64,000 nt of DNA from Pricia antarctica (lineage in GTDB: Bacteria > Bacteroidota > Bacteroidia > Flavobacteriales > Flavobacteriaceae): the NCBI GenBank assembly GCA_011050085.1, contig DRGL01000014.1, positions 1 to 64,000 of the forward strand, given 5' to 3'. Both the position numbers and the translations under genes were made by a program. How positions within the stretch are numbered: position 1 is the stretch's first letter; each line of letters begins with the position of its first letter. Shown one piece after another: positions 53,379 through 62,077 of the stretch. The notes below the pieces were generated by a model that made no database searches, was not told the origin of the DNA, and was given only the letters and a program-made list of their open reading frames with translations.

Positions 53379-53954
53379 TCAACCCCGTTTTCGCAATCGG
53401 CTAAGGGAAACGTTGGTAATACCCAAGTAGGAGGCTATCATAGGGTGGGGCACACGATTTTCGAGCATGGAAAAATCTTTACGGAACTGTTCGAGACGTT
53501 GTTTAGCCGTCCAAGAGGCCATTCTGATTTCTTTCTGAACCTTGTTTGCTAATTCTTGACGCAAAACGGAATTCCCAAATTCTCGAATTTCAAGATTAGT
53601 AATCATCAACGCCTCAAAAGCACTGGCATCCATCTTGGCGATAGTACAATCGGTCAAAGCTTCACAGTATAAAAGTGATTTCCCTTTTTCGGTACGAGTT
53701 ACGTGTGGGGGAATAATAGTATTCTCCTCGAAAAAATATAATGTTATTTCTTCCCCTTCAGTATTTATTAAAAAGGTTCGGACAGTCCCGTTTAACAGAA
53801 TGTATTCTGAGGTGTCGGTCTGATTGGGCTTCAATAGAATAGTTCCCTTTTTAAAAGTATGTTCATCACATAAATCAGCAAAAGCATTCCGCGATTTTTT
53901 AGTCAAATGGTCACTGTAATTATCGATGCATTTCTGTATCCGTAGTACTTCCAT
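53379..53954 (-). CDS. Crp/Fnr family transcriptional regulator
   Basis: A 191-residue regulator with an N-terminal cyclic-nucleotide-binding-like fold (K-K-G-T-I-L-L-K ... Y-I-L-L-N-G-T-V-R-T-F ... E-I-T-L-Y-F-F-E-E) and a C-terminal helix-turn-helix (P-H-P-M-I-A-S-Y-L-G-I-T-N-V-S-L-S-R-L-R). It lacks the Fe-S cysteines of FNR. This short form is abundant in Flavobacteriia, often next to the genes it controls, here perhaps the membrane protein downstream. Confidence 0.9.
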   Translation of the reverse strand: MEVLRIQKCIDNYSDHLTKKSRNAFADLCDEHTFKKGTILLKPNQTDTSEYILLNGTVRTFLINTEGEEITLYFFEENTIIPPHVTRTEKGKSLLYCEALTDCTIAKMDASAFEALMITNLEIREFGNSVLRQELANKVQKEIRMASWTAKQRLEQFRKDFSMLENRVPHPMIASYLGITNVSLSRLRKRG

Positions 53955-54080
53955 AGCCTTAAATTTTAAACAAAAGGTATACTATTTTCGCTTTTAGTTA
54001 TTGTTTCTTATTAGGTTTTTCAGTCTAATTTTTCCGAATTGCGTTCGAAAAAATATTCTCTGAAATCGTAAAAACAAACT

Positions 54081-55175
54081 TCAGTTCAAAGTTACCGTTG
54101 CCAAATCCAAAGCATCGATTTTACCCTTGAGCCGAGGTTTCCCTAAAATCTGAACGGAATATTTATCTCTAAAATCAAGTTGTTCTGTGAGATTTTTAGA
54201 GACAAGCAAGTTAACACCATATTCGTTACAAAGTCCCTGAATTCGGGCGGTGGTATTCAGAACATCGCCCGTAAAGAATATTTCCTTTTTTAAAGCTCCT
54301 ATTTCTCCTGTGGTGACTTCCCCAAAATGCAATGCGGCCTTAAAATCGGGAAATACGCCATATTTTTCCAAATAGGCATCCTTCCGTTTGATTAAATCCG
54401 ATTTCATATCGAAAAAACAACGGAGGCAATGGTTATTTTCGAGTCCGTTTTTCAGTTTCCATGAGATTACGATCTCATCCCCGATATATTGATAGACCTC
54501 TCCCGAGTTTTTGATAATGGCATCCGACAGGTCAAAATAGTACGAGCGAAGGAATTCAAAGTATTTGATATGTCCCAATTCCTCGGCGATCGTGGTGGAA
54601 GATTTCATGTCGGCAAACATAAAAATCCGGGTCTCCGCAACGGGGGTATGGTATTTTCCGGTAAAGAAATTCAGTAGAACGTTCTGCCCCAGATTCTCGC
54701 TGATTTCCGTATATAACAAGGAAATCAACAACTGAAACGAAAGCTGTATTCCGGCACTTAGGTTTGTAATGCTAAAAAAGAAGGCTTTGTATTTATCCCA
54801 GACCCGTTGGTCGAACAGGGAAGTATTTAGTTCAAGACTTGCCGCAATAGGGAAAGTAATAAAGATCACCACCAAAAAGAATATGGCGTAAATCAAAAAT
54901 TTTGAAGCGATTTTTACCGTAAAACTCTTCTTCTCGAACAAGCGGTTCAGAAATACCAATTCTATAAACCCGACCAATAAACCAATGAACGTAATTCCCG
55001 TTAGCGCAAAGACCAGCACATCGGCATCAATTTGAATAGCCGTTTCCGCTGCGTTAGCTTGGTCGCCCATAGCGGCATGTTCTACCCAAAGAAACACAGC
55101 ACCGCAGACCAACCAGATGATTCCGAAAGGAATGATCCGAAAGATATTTCTTTTTGTGATGGCGGACAGTTTCAA
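54081..55175 (-). CDS. Membrane adenylate/guanylate cyclase-like protein
   Basis: A 364-residue protein. The N-terminal part has four to five transmembrane helices (residues 10-170). The C-terminal 180 residues are a class III nucleotide cyclase domain: the first metal Asp in M-F-A-D-M-K-S-S-T, the second in Y-I-G-D-E-I-V, and a G-D-V-L-N-T-T-A-R-I-Q segment. It is intact. Its product, probably cyclic AMP, could feed the neighbouring Crp-type regulator, though that small Crp form often does not bind it. It is divergent from the barrel gene at 55379. Confidence 0.9.
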   Translation of the reverse strand: MKLSAITKRNIFRIIPFGIIWLVCGAVFLWVEHAAMGDQANAAETAIQIDADVLVFALTGITFIGLLVGFIELVFLNRLFEKKSFTVKIASKFLIYAIFFLVVIFITFPIAASLELNTSLFDQRVWDKYKAFFFSITNLSAGIQLSFQLLISLLYTEISENLGQNVLLNFFTGKYHTPVAETRIFMFADMKSSTTIAEELGHIKYFEFLRSYYFDLSDAIIKNSGEVYQYIGDEIVISWKLKNGLENNHCLRCFFDMKSDLIKRKDAYLEKYGVFPDFKAALHFGEVTTGEIGALKKEIFFTGDVLNTTARIQGLCNEYGVNLLVSKNLTEQLDFRDKYSVQILGKPRLKGKIDALDLATVTLN

Positions 55176-55266
55176 TTGATACGAGGTTTATTAATTGTTA
55201 CAATTTAATAATTCTTTTGAATAGCTGCGTTTCCCTATTCTGCTTAATTAGCCTGTATTCCTTTGC

Positions 55267-55299
55267 CTAAAAAGTTCCAAATCTCATCTAAAAAGTTCC
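55267..55299 (+). promoter_or_regulatory. Two identical 12-base direct repeats upstream of a barrel gene
   Basis: CTAAAAAGTTCC occurs twice, at 55267-55278 and 55288-55299, with a start-to-start spacing of 21 bases (two helix turns). The pair lies about 80-110 bases before the outer membrane barrel gene at 55379 and also upstream of the divergent cyclase. The spacing matches operators of dimeric or LytTR-type regulators. Confidence 0.6.
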
Positions 55300-55378
55300 G
55301 ATTCATAACTACGGGCGTTCGGCGCTTCCTTGATTTTCATCTTTGACCCATCATTAATCTTAAAATCAATCAAACAAG

Positions 55379-56071
55379 ATGAAAAAGCAATTTCTAACAC
55401 TTATGACAATAGGACTTATGACCATCAACGCCATTGCCCAAGAGACCTATTTATATGTGGTCATCAACTACACGCCAACAAGTATGAGTTTTGGCGACAA
55501 CAACAAAGCCATAAAGGATTTCAAAAAAGGTTATTGGGGGCTTCAAGCAGGCGCTTCATTTCAAATGGGCGTAACGGATTATTTTTCGGTTGTTCCCGAA
55601 CTCTATTTTGTAATGAAGGGAACGCGCTTGGAAAACGATAACCCTTTAACCGGGCAGGAAACGCGCATCAGGTTCAACACCCTTGACTTGCCTGTCTTGG
55701 CACGCTTACATCTTTGTGACCTGTATTTGAACGCGGGGCCTGTGGTCAGCTACAATTTGGGCGGAAGGGTAAAAACGGAGGCGAACGAAACCATGCCCGG
55801 CGGCAAGACCAAAATGGATTTCGGATCTGGCCCCGATGCATATAGTAGATGGGACGCGGGTGTACAATTCGGTCTAGGTTACGAGTTCCAGTTGAAAAAG
55901 GCAAGGCTCCTTTTGGACTTACGCTACCACTACGGTATGGTCGATATGGGCAACGGAACGGACATCTACAACCGCTATTTCAATATGAACATACTACTCT
56001 CCAAAAAGTGGAAAACCAATCCGCTTTCAAGCCAAGAAAAGAGACATGGCAATTTGGGAAGAAATCGATAA
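55379..56071 (+). CDS. Outer membrane beta-barrel protein (PorT-like)
   Basis: A 230-residue protein with a signal peptide ending I-N-A-I-A-Q. The mature chain is the beta-strand pattern of outer membrane barrel proteins of Bacteroidota (Y-W-G-L-Q-A-G-A-S-F-Q-M-G-V-T, L-D-L-P-V-L-A-R-L, Y-L-N-A-G-P-V-V-S-Y-N). The final residues (E-K-R-H-G-N-L-G-R-N-R) extend past the last strand without the usual terminal Phe, so the 3' end may be frame-altered. It follows the direct-repeat site. Confidence 0.82.
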   Translation: MKKQFLTLMTIGLMTINAIAQETYLYVVINYTPTSMSFGDNNKAIKDFKKGYWGLQAGASFQMGVTDYFSVVPELYFVMKGTRLENDNPLTGQETRIRFNTLDLPVLARLHLCDLYLNAGPVVSYNLGGRVKTEANETMPGGKTKMDFGSGPDAYSRWDAGVQFGLGYEFQLKKARLLLDLRYHYGMVDMGNGTDIYNRYFNMNILLSKKWKTNPLSSQEKRHGNLGRNR

Positions 56072-56120
56072 TCAACAATTTTTTATCGAATATCATTAAA
56101 ACAATACGAGTTTATTCATC

Positions 56121-56804
56121 ATGAAATCAATCAAAAACACAGCTAGAATCGCGGGCGTACTTTACCTCTTGGTCATTGTATTTGGAATTTTCGCAGAAAA
56201 GTACGTCCGCAATACTTTGGTCAATTTGGCCGATGGGCAGCAAACAATTGTAAGCATAACGCAGAACGAGTTTTTGTTCCGTTTGGGATTTGTAAGTGAC
56301 CTTTTAATGCAATTGGCCTATTTTTTATTGCCGTTGGTATTATACCGCATCCTAAAGAAAATCAACAAATGGTTGGCTCAAACAATGGTCTTAAGCGTTT
56401 CGGTTGCGGTGGCCATCATGTGTGTCAATATGTTGAACCATTATGCTCCTTTAGTACTAATTAACCATTCAATTCTTGATTCCAAGCAGTTGGAAAACAC
56501 GGTTCTGTTCCATCTTGATATGCATTCAAAAGGCTATCACATCGCCCAAATATTCTTTGGGTTATGGTTACTTCCGTTGGGCTATTTGGTTCTAAAATCG
56601 GGATTGTTCCCAAAACTTATCGGCATATTCCTAATGATAGGCTGTTTGGGGTATTTAACGGATTTTGTTTTGTATTTCCTGTTTCCTTCGGAAAATCAGA
56701 ACCTATCCGAATGGATAACCCTGCCTGCCGATCTAGGGGAGTTCTCGCTTAGTCTTTATCTGCTATTCAAAGGAGTCAAATCTCAAAAAAGTCCTAAATC
56801 ATAA
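56121..56804 (+). CDS. DUF4386 family membrane protein
   Basis: A 227-residue protein with six transmembrane helices. The N-terminal T-A-R-I-A-G-V-L-Y-L-L-V-I-V-F-G-I-F-A-E is the diagnostic opening of DUF4386 proteins. Function is unknown. It is 49 bases after the barrel gene and co-directional. Confidence 0.9.
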   Translation: MKSIKNTARIAGVLYLLVIVFGIFAEKYVRNTLVNLADGQQTIVSITQNEFLFRLGFVSDLLMQLAYFLLPLVLYRILKKINKWLAQTMVLSVSVAVAIMCVNMLNHYAPLVLINHSILDSKQLENTVLFHLDMHSKGYHIAQIFFGLWLLPLGYLVLKSGLFPKLIGIFLMIGCLGYLTDFVLYFLFPSENQNLSEWITLPADLGEFSLSLYLLFKGVKSQKSPKS

Positions 56805-56905
56805 TACCGAACGACTGGCGACATTAGTATTCAAATATTTGCATCAAATTAATTAATCATTAATCAGACCCTGAAATAAGTTCTGGGTAAAAAAAGAAAA
56901 ACATC

Positions 56906-58165
56906 ATGACAACATTAGTTAGAATCATCGGATTAAGCCTATTAAGCTTATTTATCACATTAACCTCCTGCTCAAGTGACGACAATGAGGTCGTCGTATT
57001 GCCCGAACCATCGGACACTATGACCGCTGCTGAATTGTCCACCTATTTTGAATCGGTGGTCGAAACGGAGAATATTCCTGGTTTTGCAGTAACAATAGTT
57101 AAAAATGATGCCATCGTTTTTCAGGATGGTTTCGGTTTTGCGGACGCACAAAACCAGAAAGCATATACCAATCAAACACAGAATGGAATAGGATCTTTAA
57201 GCAAAACTTTTGTTGGGGCCGCGACTGCCAAGGCAATGGAACAAGGGTACTTCACTTTAGAGACACCTATAAATGACGTATTACCTGTGGAAATCGTAAA
57301 TCTACAACGACCGGAGGCAGTTATATTGGTCAAACATTTAGTGACCCATACCTCCGGCATTGTTGATAATCCAACGAATTATGTTGTGGGAAATTATAGC
57401 GTACTACCTGGTCAAGATTTGAGTGGCGAGGGTGCGGATATTCTGTTAAACGGTCTTGGATTGGAAGTATCAAACCCCATACCGCTGGCTGATTATCTTG
57501 GGGAGTATTTCTCGGAAGAAGGTGTATTCTATGGAGATGATACCTATATCAATGTTGAGCCCGGAAGTACATGGTCTTATTCCAATGTAGCCACGTCATT
57601 AATGGGCTTTGTCATTGAGTCTGCCGCCGAACAATCTTTTGATGAATACGTTAAGGAGCATATTTTGATGCCCTTGCAAATGAATACTTCAACATTTAAC
57701 GTGTTGGAAGTGGATTTTAATAGAATGGCGATTCCCTATATTGATAAAGGTAAACTGCTTCCATTTTATGGGAATCATGGTTATCCCGAAGGGAGTATGC
57801 ACACCACAAATGAGGACTTAGGCAACTATTTATTGGATATGATGCGCGGCATAAAGGGTCAATCGGCTACATTATTTGCCCCTTCATATTATGAACTTCT
57901 ATTTATGGAACAACTTCCTGATGGAGTAGTACCAAATGCATTTGCGGAGAACCATGGTCTCTATTGGTATAACAAAAATGGCAAATGGATGCATGGCGGC
58001 AATAGTTTGGGGGTTTCATCGCAAATGGAAATCGCCCGTGACGGCAGTTTCGGGTTTGTAATTACAAGCAATATAGACGGAACTTTTGTAGAAAACGAAG
58101 GAAAATGGGAGGCCGTAAAGCAAAAAATTCAGGAAGGCATACAGGCTTTTTTGAGGGATAATTGA
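56906..58165 (+). CDS. Serine beta-lactamase-like lipoprotein
   Basis: A 419-residue lipoprotein with lipobox L-T-S-C (Cys22) and an acidic linker. The beta-lactamase fold follows: G-S-L-S-K (S97, K100), H-T-S-G-I-V near 150, Y-S-N in the W-S-Y-S-N segment near 225, and W-M-H-G-G as the third motif (near 365). It is one of four such enzymes in the window. A palindromic repeat follows its stop. Confidence 0.88.
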   Translation: MTTLVRIIGLSLLSLFITLTSCSSDDNEVVVLPEPSDTMTAAELSTYFESVVETENIPGFAVTIVKNDAIVFQDGFGFADAQNQKAYTNQTQNGIGSLSKTFVGAATAKAMEQGYFTLETPINDVLPVEIVNLQRPEAVILVKHLVTHTSGIVDNPTNYVVGNYSVLPGQDLSGEGADILLNGLGLEVSNPIPLADYLGEYFSEEGVFYGDDTYINVEPGSTWSYSNVATSLMGFVIESAAEQSFDEYVKEHILMPLQMNTSTFNVLEVDFNRMAIPYIDKGKLLPFYGNHGYPEGSMHTTNEDLGNYLLDMMRGIKGQSATLFAPSYYELLFMEQLPDGVVPNAFAENHGLYWYNKNGKWMHGGNSLGVSSQMEIARDGSFGFVITSNIDGTFVENEGKWEAVKQKIQEGIQAFLRDN

Positions 58166-58184
58166 TTTTCAGCAAGGAAATTAA

Positions 58185-58267
58185 TGGAACGCTGATGACG
58201 CGGATTAAGCGGATTTACACAGATAAAATCATAACTTATCATAAAGATCAGCGTCATCTGCGTGCCA
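58185..58267. repeat. Imperfect inverted-repeat element (REP/MITE-like)
   Basis: Two 21-base arms, 58185-58205 and 58247-58267, are inverted copies matching at about 18 of 21 positions (core GATGACGC / GCGTCATC). They enclose 41 bases with a smaller GATAA...TTATC pair. It sits between two beta-lactamase-like genes. The form matches small palindromic intergenic repeats that recur in many Bacteroidota genomes. Confidence 0.7.
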
Positions 58268-58304
58268 TTGTACAGCAAGTAAGAACGACCTAATTATTAG
58301 AAAC

Positions 58305-59468
58305 ATGAATCTTAAAACAATCATCATTATGTGGCTTTTTGCAAGTAGTATGACATATGCACAACAATTGGAAAAGGCAAAGAAAAAAGTGGATTCCCTC
58401 TTTCAAAAACAGTTGGCACAAAAGAATGTCCATAACGCTTTCTTGACGGTTTATTCCGATAAGCTGGGCATCGATTGGAACTATGCAAAAGGAAGTTTTA
58501 AGGACGGTACTCCCGTAACCGATAAAACCCCCTTTCATTCCACTAGTGTTGCGAAGACCTTCACGGCTACTTTGATTATGCTATTACAGGAAGAAGGAAA
58601 GTTGGATGTTGGCGACCCTTTGACCGAGTACCTTTCTTCGAAAATAATAGATGGACTGCACATTTTTAAAGGGGTGGATTATTCCAAAGAAATTCTAATC
58701 AAACAATTGTTGCAACACACTTCTGGATTGCCCGATTTTTTTGAGGACGCCCCGAAAGAAGGCCCAACTTTTATGGAACTCTTGTTTACCGGTAGCGATA
58801 AAATGTGGCAGCCGCTGGAAACCATCGATTTTGCGAAGTCCAAGTTAACGCCCCATTTCCCTCCCGGAAAAGGCTATCGCTACAGCGACACGGAATACGT
58901 TTTATTGGGACTTCTAATCGATGAATTGACCGGAAAGCCCTATCATGAAGTACTCGCTGAGAAAATCTTTCATCCCTTGAAAATGAAAGACTCCTATATG
59001 CATTTGCGTTCAAAACCAAGTGATAGCGGAACACGACAATTGGCTGAAATTTATGTGGACGATACCGACATTAGCACTTTCAAAAGCCTAAGTGCAGATT
59101 GGGCAGGCGGCGGCTTGGCGACTACTTCCAAAGATTTGTTGAAATTTCACAAGGCTTTGAACGAAGGTAGATTGCTGTCCAAAAAAAGTTTGGGACAAAT
59201 GCAACAATGGACTAAAGAGTCCTTTGGATTGGATTATGGCTTTGGCCTACGGAAATTTCAACTGAAAAAATTGAATCCGCTACTTGGCAATCTTACACTT
59301 ATAGGACATTCCGGAACTTCTGGAGCCTTTATGTACTTCTGTCCAGAAATAGATGTCTATCTAACGGGCACCTTTAATCAAACCGCCTATCAAAGAAAGC
59401 ATGTCGTTTTTATGGTTGAGGTACTCGCTCAACTAAAAAACCTATCGAAAGCAAAAAAAAAAGAATGA
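58305..59468 (+). CDS. Serine beta-lactamase-like hydrolase
   Basis: A 387-residue exported protein with a signal peptide ending M-T-Y-A-Q. The active-site motifs are S-V-A-K (81-84), Y-S-D (second motif, Asn replaced by Asp, near 190) and H-S-G-T-S-G. The changed second motif suggests a narrower or altered activity than true beta-lactamases. Its stop overlaps the following gene by four bases, so it is coupled to the NAD(P)-binding protein. Confidence 0.88.
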   Translation: MNLKTIIIMWLFASSMTYAQQLEKAKKKVDSLFQKQLAQKNVHNAFLTVYSDKLGIDWNYAKGSFKDGTPVTDKTPFHSTSVAKTFTATLIMLLQEEGKLDVGDPLTEYLSSKIIDGLHIFKGVDYSKEILIKQLLQHTSGLPDFFEDAPKEGPTFMELLFTGSDKMWQPLETIDFAKSKLTPHFPPGKGYRYSDTEYVLLGLLIDELTGKPYHEVLAEKIFHPLKMKDSYMHLRSKPSDSGTRQLAEIYVDDTDISTFKSLSADWAGGGLATTSKDLLKFHKALNEGRLLSKKSLGQMQQWTKESFGLDYGFGLRKFQLKKLNPLLGNLTLIGHSGTSGAFMYFCPEIDVYLTGTFNQTAYQRKHVVFMVEVLAQLKNLSKAKKKE

Positions 59469-60343
59469 TGGAGAAGGATAGAACAGTTTTATTAGCAGGA
59501 GCGACCGGATACCTGGGAAGCTATATCGCCAAAGAATTGGCCGCACGACAGATTCCTACCAAGATATTGGTCAGGAATACTGAAAAAGCAAAGGATTTGA
59601 AATCCGATTGCACCGAAATAATCAAGGCCGAAGTGACCAAACCCGAAACCTTGAACGGACACTTTGAAGGCGTAGATACTGTGATTTCAACGGTAGGCAT
59701 TACCCGTCAAAAAGACGGACTTACTTATATGGATGTGGACTACCGAGCTAATAAAAACCTATTGGAAGAGGCCAAAAAAGCAAGAGTGCGAAAGTTTATT
59801 TATATTTCCGTATTGAACGGAAACCTCCACCGAAACCTGAAAATTCTGGCTGCTAAAGAAGCCTTTGTTGATGAATTATCGGCATCAGGATTGGAATATA
59901 CCATCATTCGACCCAACGGTTTTTTCTCGGACATGAAAGACTTTTTGGATATGGCCAAAAAAGGGAAAATATATCTTTTTGGAAATGGCGAACAAAAGTT
60001 TAATCCTATCCACGGAAGGGATTTGGCGATTGCCTGTGTTGATGCCATTGAATCCGAGAAGACCGAAATCAATATCGGCGGACCTGATATCCTAACCCAG
60101 AACGAAGTGGCTGAATTAGCACTTTTGGCCTGCGGGAAACCCATCAACATCATTCATCTTCCGCATTGGTTGCGAAAGTTTGTTATCTGGGTACTGCGTA
60201 CTTTTACCTCCTCCAAAACCTATGGACCTGTTGAATTTTTCCTGACACTTTTGGCTGATGATGCGATTGCACCAAGATGTGGTGGTCATCGGTTGGCTGC
60301 TTTTTTTCAAAAGGAGGTTGATAGCTTAACAGCGACATCATGA
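59465..60343 (+). CDS. SDR-type NAD(P)-binding protein (NmrA/atypical SDR)
   Basis: A 292-residue protein with A-G-A-T-G-Y-L-G-S at residues 11-19 (dinucleotide loop) and a following basic site (V-R-N-T). The middle has Y-I-S-V-L-N-G in place of the usual catalytic Tyr-x-x-x-Lys context, as in atypical SDRs. The C-terminus has R-P-N-G-F-F-S and hydrophobic helices near 240-265. It is translationally coupled to the beta-lactamase-like gene. Confidence 0.86.
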   Translation: MMEKDRTVLLAGATGYLGSYIAKELAARQIPTKILVRNTEKAKDLKSDCTEIIKAEVTKPETLNGHFEGVDTVISTVGITRQKDGLTYMDVDYRANKNLLEEAKKARVRKFIYISVLNGNLHRNLKILAAKEAFVDELSASGLEYTIIRPNGFFSDMKDFLDMAKKGKIYLFGNGEQKFNPIHGRDLAIACVDAIESEKTEINIGGPDILTQNEVAELALLACGKPINIIHLPHWLRKFVIWVLRTFTSSKTYGPVEFFLTLLADDAIAPRCGGHRLAAFFQKEVDSLTATS

Positions 60344-60488
60344 GCGTGAGCAATTTTTTTATGTATTTCTGAATCTCTACAAATTGGGTCAAGAGATTTT
60401 TATTTAAATTAATGTAACCATCAATTCCCTTTGCCAAACGGAGGGTGGGTTTGGGTACTTTATTCAGTAGACTATTTAATTAAAACTT

Positions 60489-60994
60489 ATGGAAATACCA
60501 GATAAGAACACCCCGTTTCCTTTAGAAAGCTACAATCGTCTTTTTTTTTAAAGAATATTGTAAAGAACCCTAATATCATTGTAGGAGACTTTACCTACTA
60601 TGATGATTTTGAGGATGTGGCCAATTTTGAAAAAAATGTAAAGTACCTTTTTGACTTTGTAGGCGATAAATTGATTATCGGAAAGTTCTGTATGATCGCC
60701 TCTGATGTAACTTTTATCATGAACGGGGCCAATCATCTGACCAATACCATTTCCTCTTATCCATTTGCGATTTTCGGCAAGGATTGGAAAAATGCAATGG
60801 ATGGGAAGTCGTACCCCATCAAAGGGGATACGGTTATTGGGAACGATGTTTGGATTGGATACAACGCTACCATTATGCCCGGGGTACAGGTGGGAGATGG
60901 CGCTATCATTGCCAGCCATACAACGGTCACAAAAAAGGTAGAACCTTATTCAATTGTAGGCGGCAATCCGGCCAAAGTAATATGTGAAAAATAG
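60489..60994 (+). pseudogene. Vat-type (hexapeptide) acetyltransferase, frameshifted and truncated
   Basis: An ATG at 60489 opens the usual start of xenobiotic acetyltransferases (I-P-D-K-N-T-P-F-P, then E-S-Y-N-R). The frame is broken at a T9 run (60541-60549), where a tenth T would restore it. After the run the second frame continues with F-L-K-N-I-V-K-N-P-N-I-I-V-G, G-K-F-C-M-I-A-S-D-V-T-F and the hexapeptide turns I-G-N-D-V-W-I-G and V-G-D-G-A-I-I to N-P-A-K-V-I. A GTG at 60617 could start a shorter product. The normal C-terminal helical domain after N-P-A-K-V is missing, so the gene is damaged at both ends. Confidence 0.8.
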
Positions 60995-61012
60995 CATCAG
61001 TTAAACAACCTT

Positions 61013-61525
61013 TTGAAAAGTGATTATGAAAAGAGAATAGCTTCCCTGAAGAACAATCTCGAAAATTTGAAGGACGACAACTCCTTATTGAAAGATGTCA
61101 TAGAAAACGAAATTGAAATTTTATCTTTTGCAAACGTGTTCGGTTACCACTGGCCCAAGGCAAAACGCAAAATTTTTCTAAAATTCTTTGATAAGGTAAA
61201 GGATGAAGTTTCACTGCGATCGTTCAAACTGTTATTTGCCAATTCTACCATTATCGATGACGGGGTAGCCGTAGAACCGAGCAAACGAATGAAAATTGAC
61301 CTATTTTGTGAATATTTTTTATCGTCGTTAATAATTTTAGCTTTCTTCATGCTATTCTTCCTTTCGTTCTATTTACCCGACAAAGGGTTCGGTGCAAAGT
61401 TCGTTTACATGGTTGTAGTGGTTTTCATGTTTTTCCTCGGATTTGTTCCTTTTGTTTTGACCATTGGAAAGCAAAGGAACCTGAAACGGATGAAGGTTAA
61501 ATACAACGGTTTAAAACTAAAATAA
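61013..61525 (+). CDS. Coiled-coil membrane protein
   Basis: A 170-residue protein with a TTG start. The N-terminal 30 residues are a predicted coiled coil (K-R-I-A-S-L-K-N-N-L-E-N-L-K). Two transmembrane helices follow (about residues 103-123 and 132-152) and a basic tail. The family is not recognised. It begins 18 bases after the damaged acetyltransferase. Confidence 0.65.
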   Translation: MKSDYEKRIASLKNNLENLKDDNSLLKDVIENEIEILSFANVFGYHWPKAKRKIFLKFFDKVKDEVSLRSFKLLFANSTIIDDGVAVEPSKRMKIDLFCEYFLSSLIILAFFMLFFLSFYLPDKGFGAKFVYMVVVVFMFFLGFVPFVLTIGKQRNLKRMKVKYNGLKLK

Positions 61526-61572
61526 ATTTCAAAAACTTGATGATTTAAGCCGCTGGCTAAAATAAATTCAAG

Positions 61573-61715
61573 CGGACGCTTTTTTCGTCCGTTTGAGTTT
61601 ATTCGGGGTTCCGAGGAGGTTCGGAAAACCTGAAACGGAAAGACTCCCGAAAGCGGGCGGGCGAAGGTCGACCGCTCGGGTGGTCTTGGAGTGTAGGGTT
61701 TTTTTGAACTTCCGC
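61573..61715 (+). repeat. Dispersed intergenic repeat, copy B, with adjoining hairpin
   Basis: A CGGACG/CGTCCG hairpin with a T-rich loop (61573-61591) is followed by the repeat proper: GGTTCCGAGGAGGTT at 61607-61621, a variable GC-rich middle, and TGGTCTTGGA, TAGGGTTTTTTT and CTTCCGC ending at 61715. It matches copy A at both ends. The 327-base region 61526-61852 contains no supportable gene besides this; the two overlapping ORFs across it follow the repeat and are not conserved in copy A. Confidence 0.75.
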
Positions 61716-61852
61716 AGGAGCGTGGGTTATAGATGGAATAAATCTACTTTTAAAGTAAATTTGGAATCCACATAGTCCATTCTCAGAAGTGATTGTTTGC
61801 ATACCCTTAACAATTCCTAAACCCAATTTTTCCTATATTGAAATAAAAAAAT

Positions 61853-62077
61853 ATGAAGGATTCAGCAATGTTCTGGGTAGCGGCGACCACTTTGGTCTTA
61901 TTGACCGTTACGATTATGGCGGCCATGAATTTTCCGTTCAATTGGGTGTTCTATGTTACCGTACTAGGGCAAATAATGATCGTTTTTATGGTCTACAGGG
62001 TTTTGACCGATCACTACAGTACCGATAAGACTTTTTCCGATTTTTACGAGGACAACCCGATAGGCAGGCAAAATTAA
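61853..62077 (+). CDS. Small two-helix membrane protein
   Basis: A 74-residue protein with two transmembrane helices (about residues 7-25 and 30-50) and an acidic C-terminus. No family recognised. It ends tail to tail with the universal stress gene, overlapping by four bases. Small proteins of this kind are often found with oxygen- or stress-related genes in Flavobacteriia. Confidence 0.68.
   Translation: MKDSAMFWVAATTLVLLTVTIMAAMNFPFNWVFYVTVLGQIMIVFMVYRVLTDHYSTDKTFSDFYEDNPIGRQN

Noticed and set aside
61593-61826. Two overlapping small frames across repeat copy B
   Set aside because: They follow the repeat, are not conserved in copy A, and look like translated repeat rather than genes.
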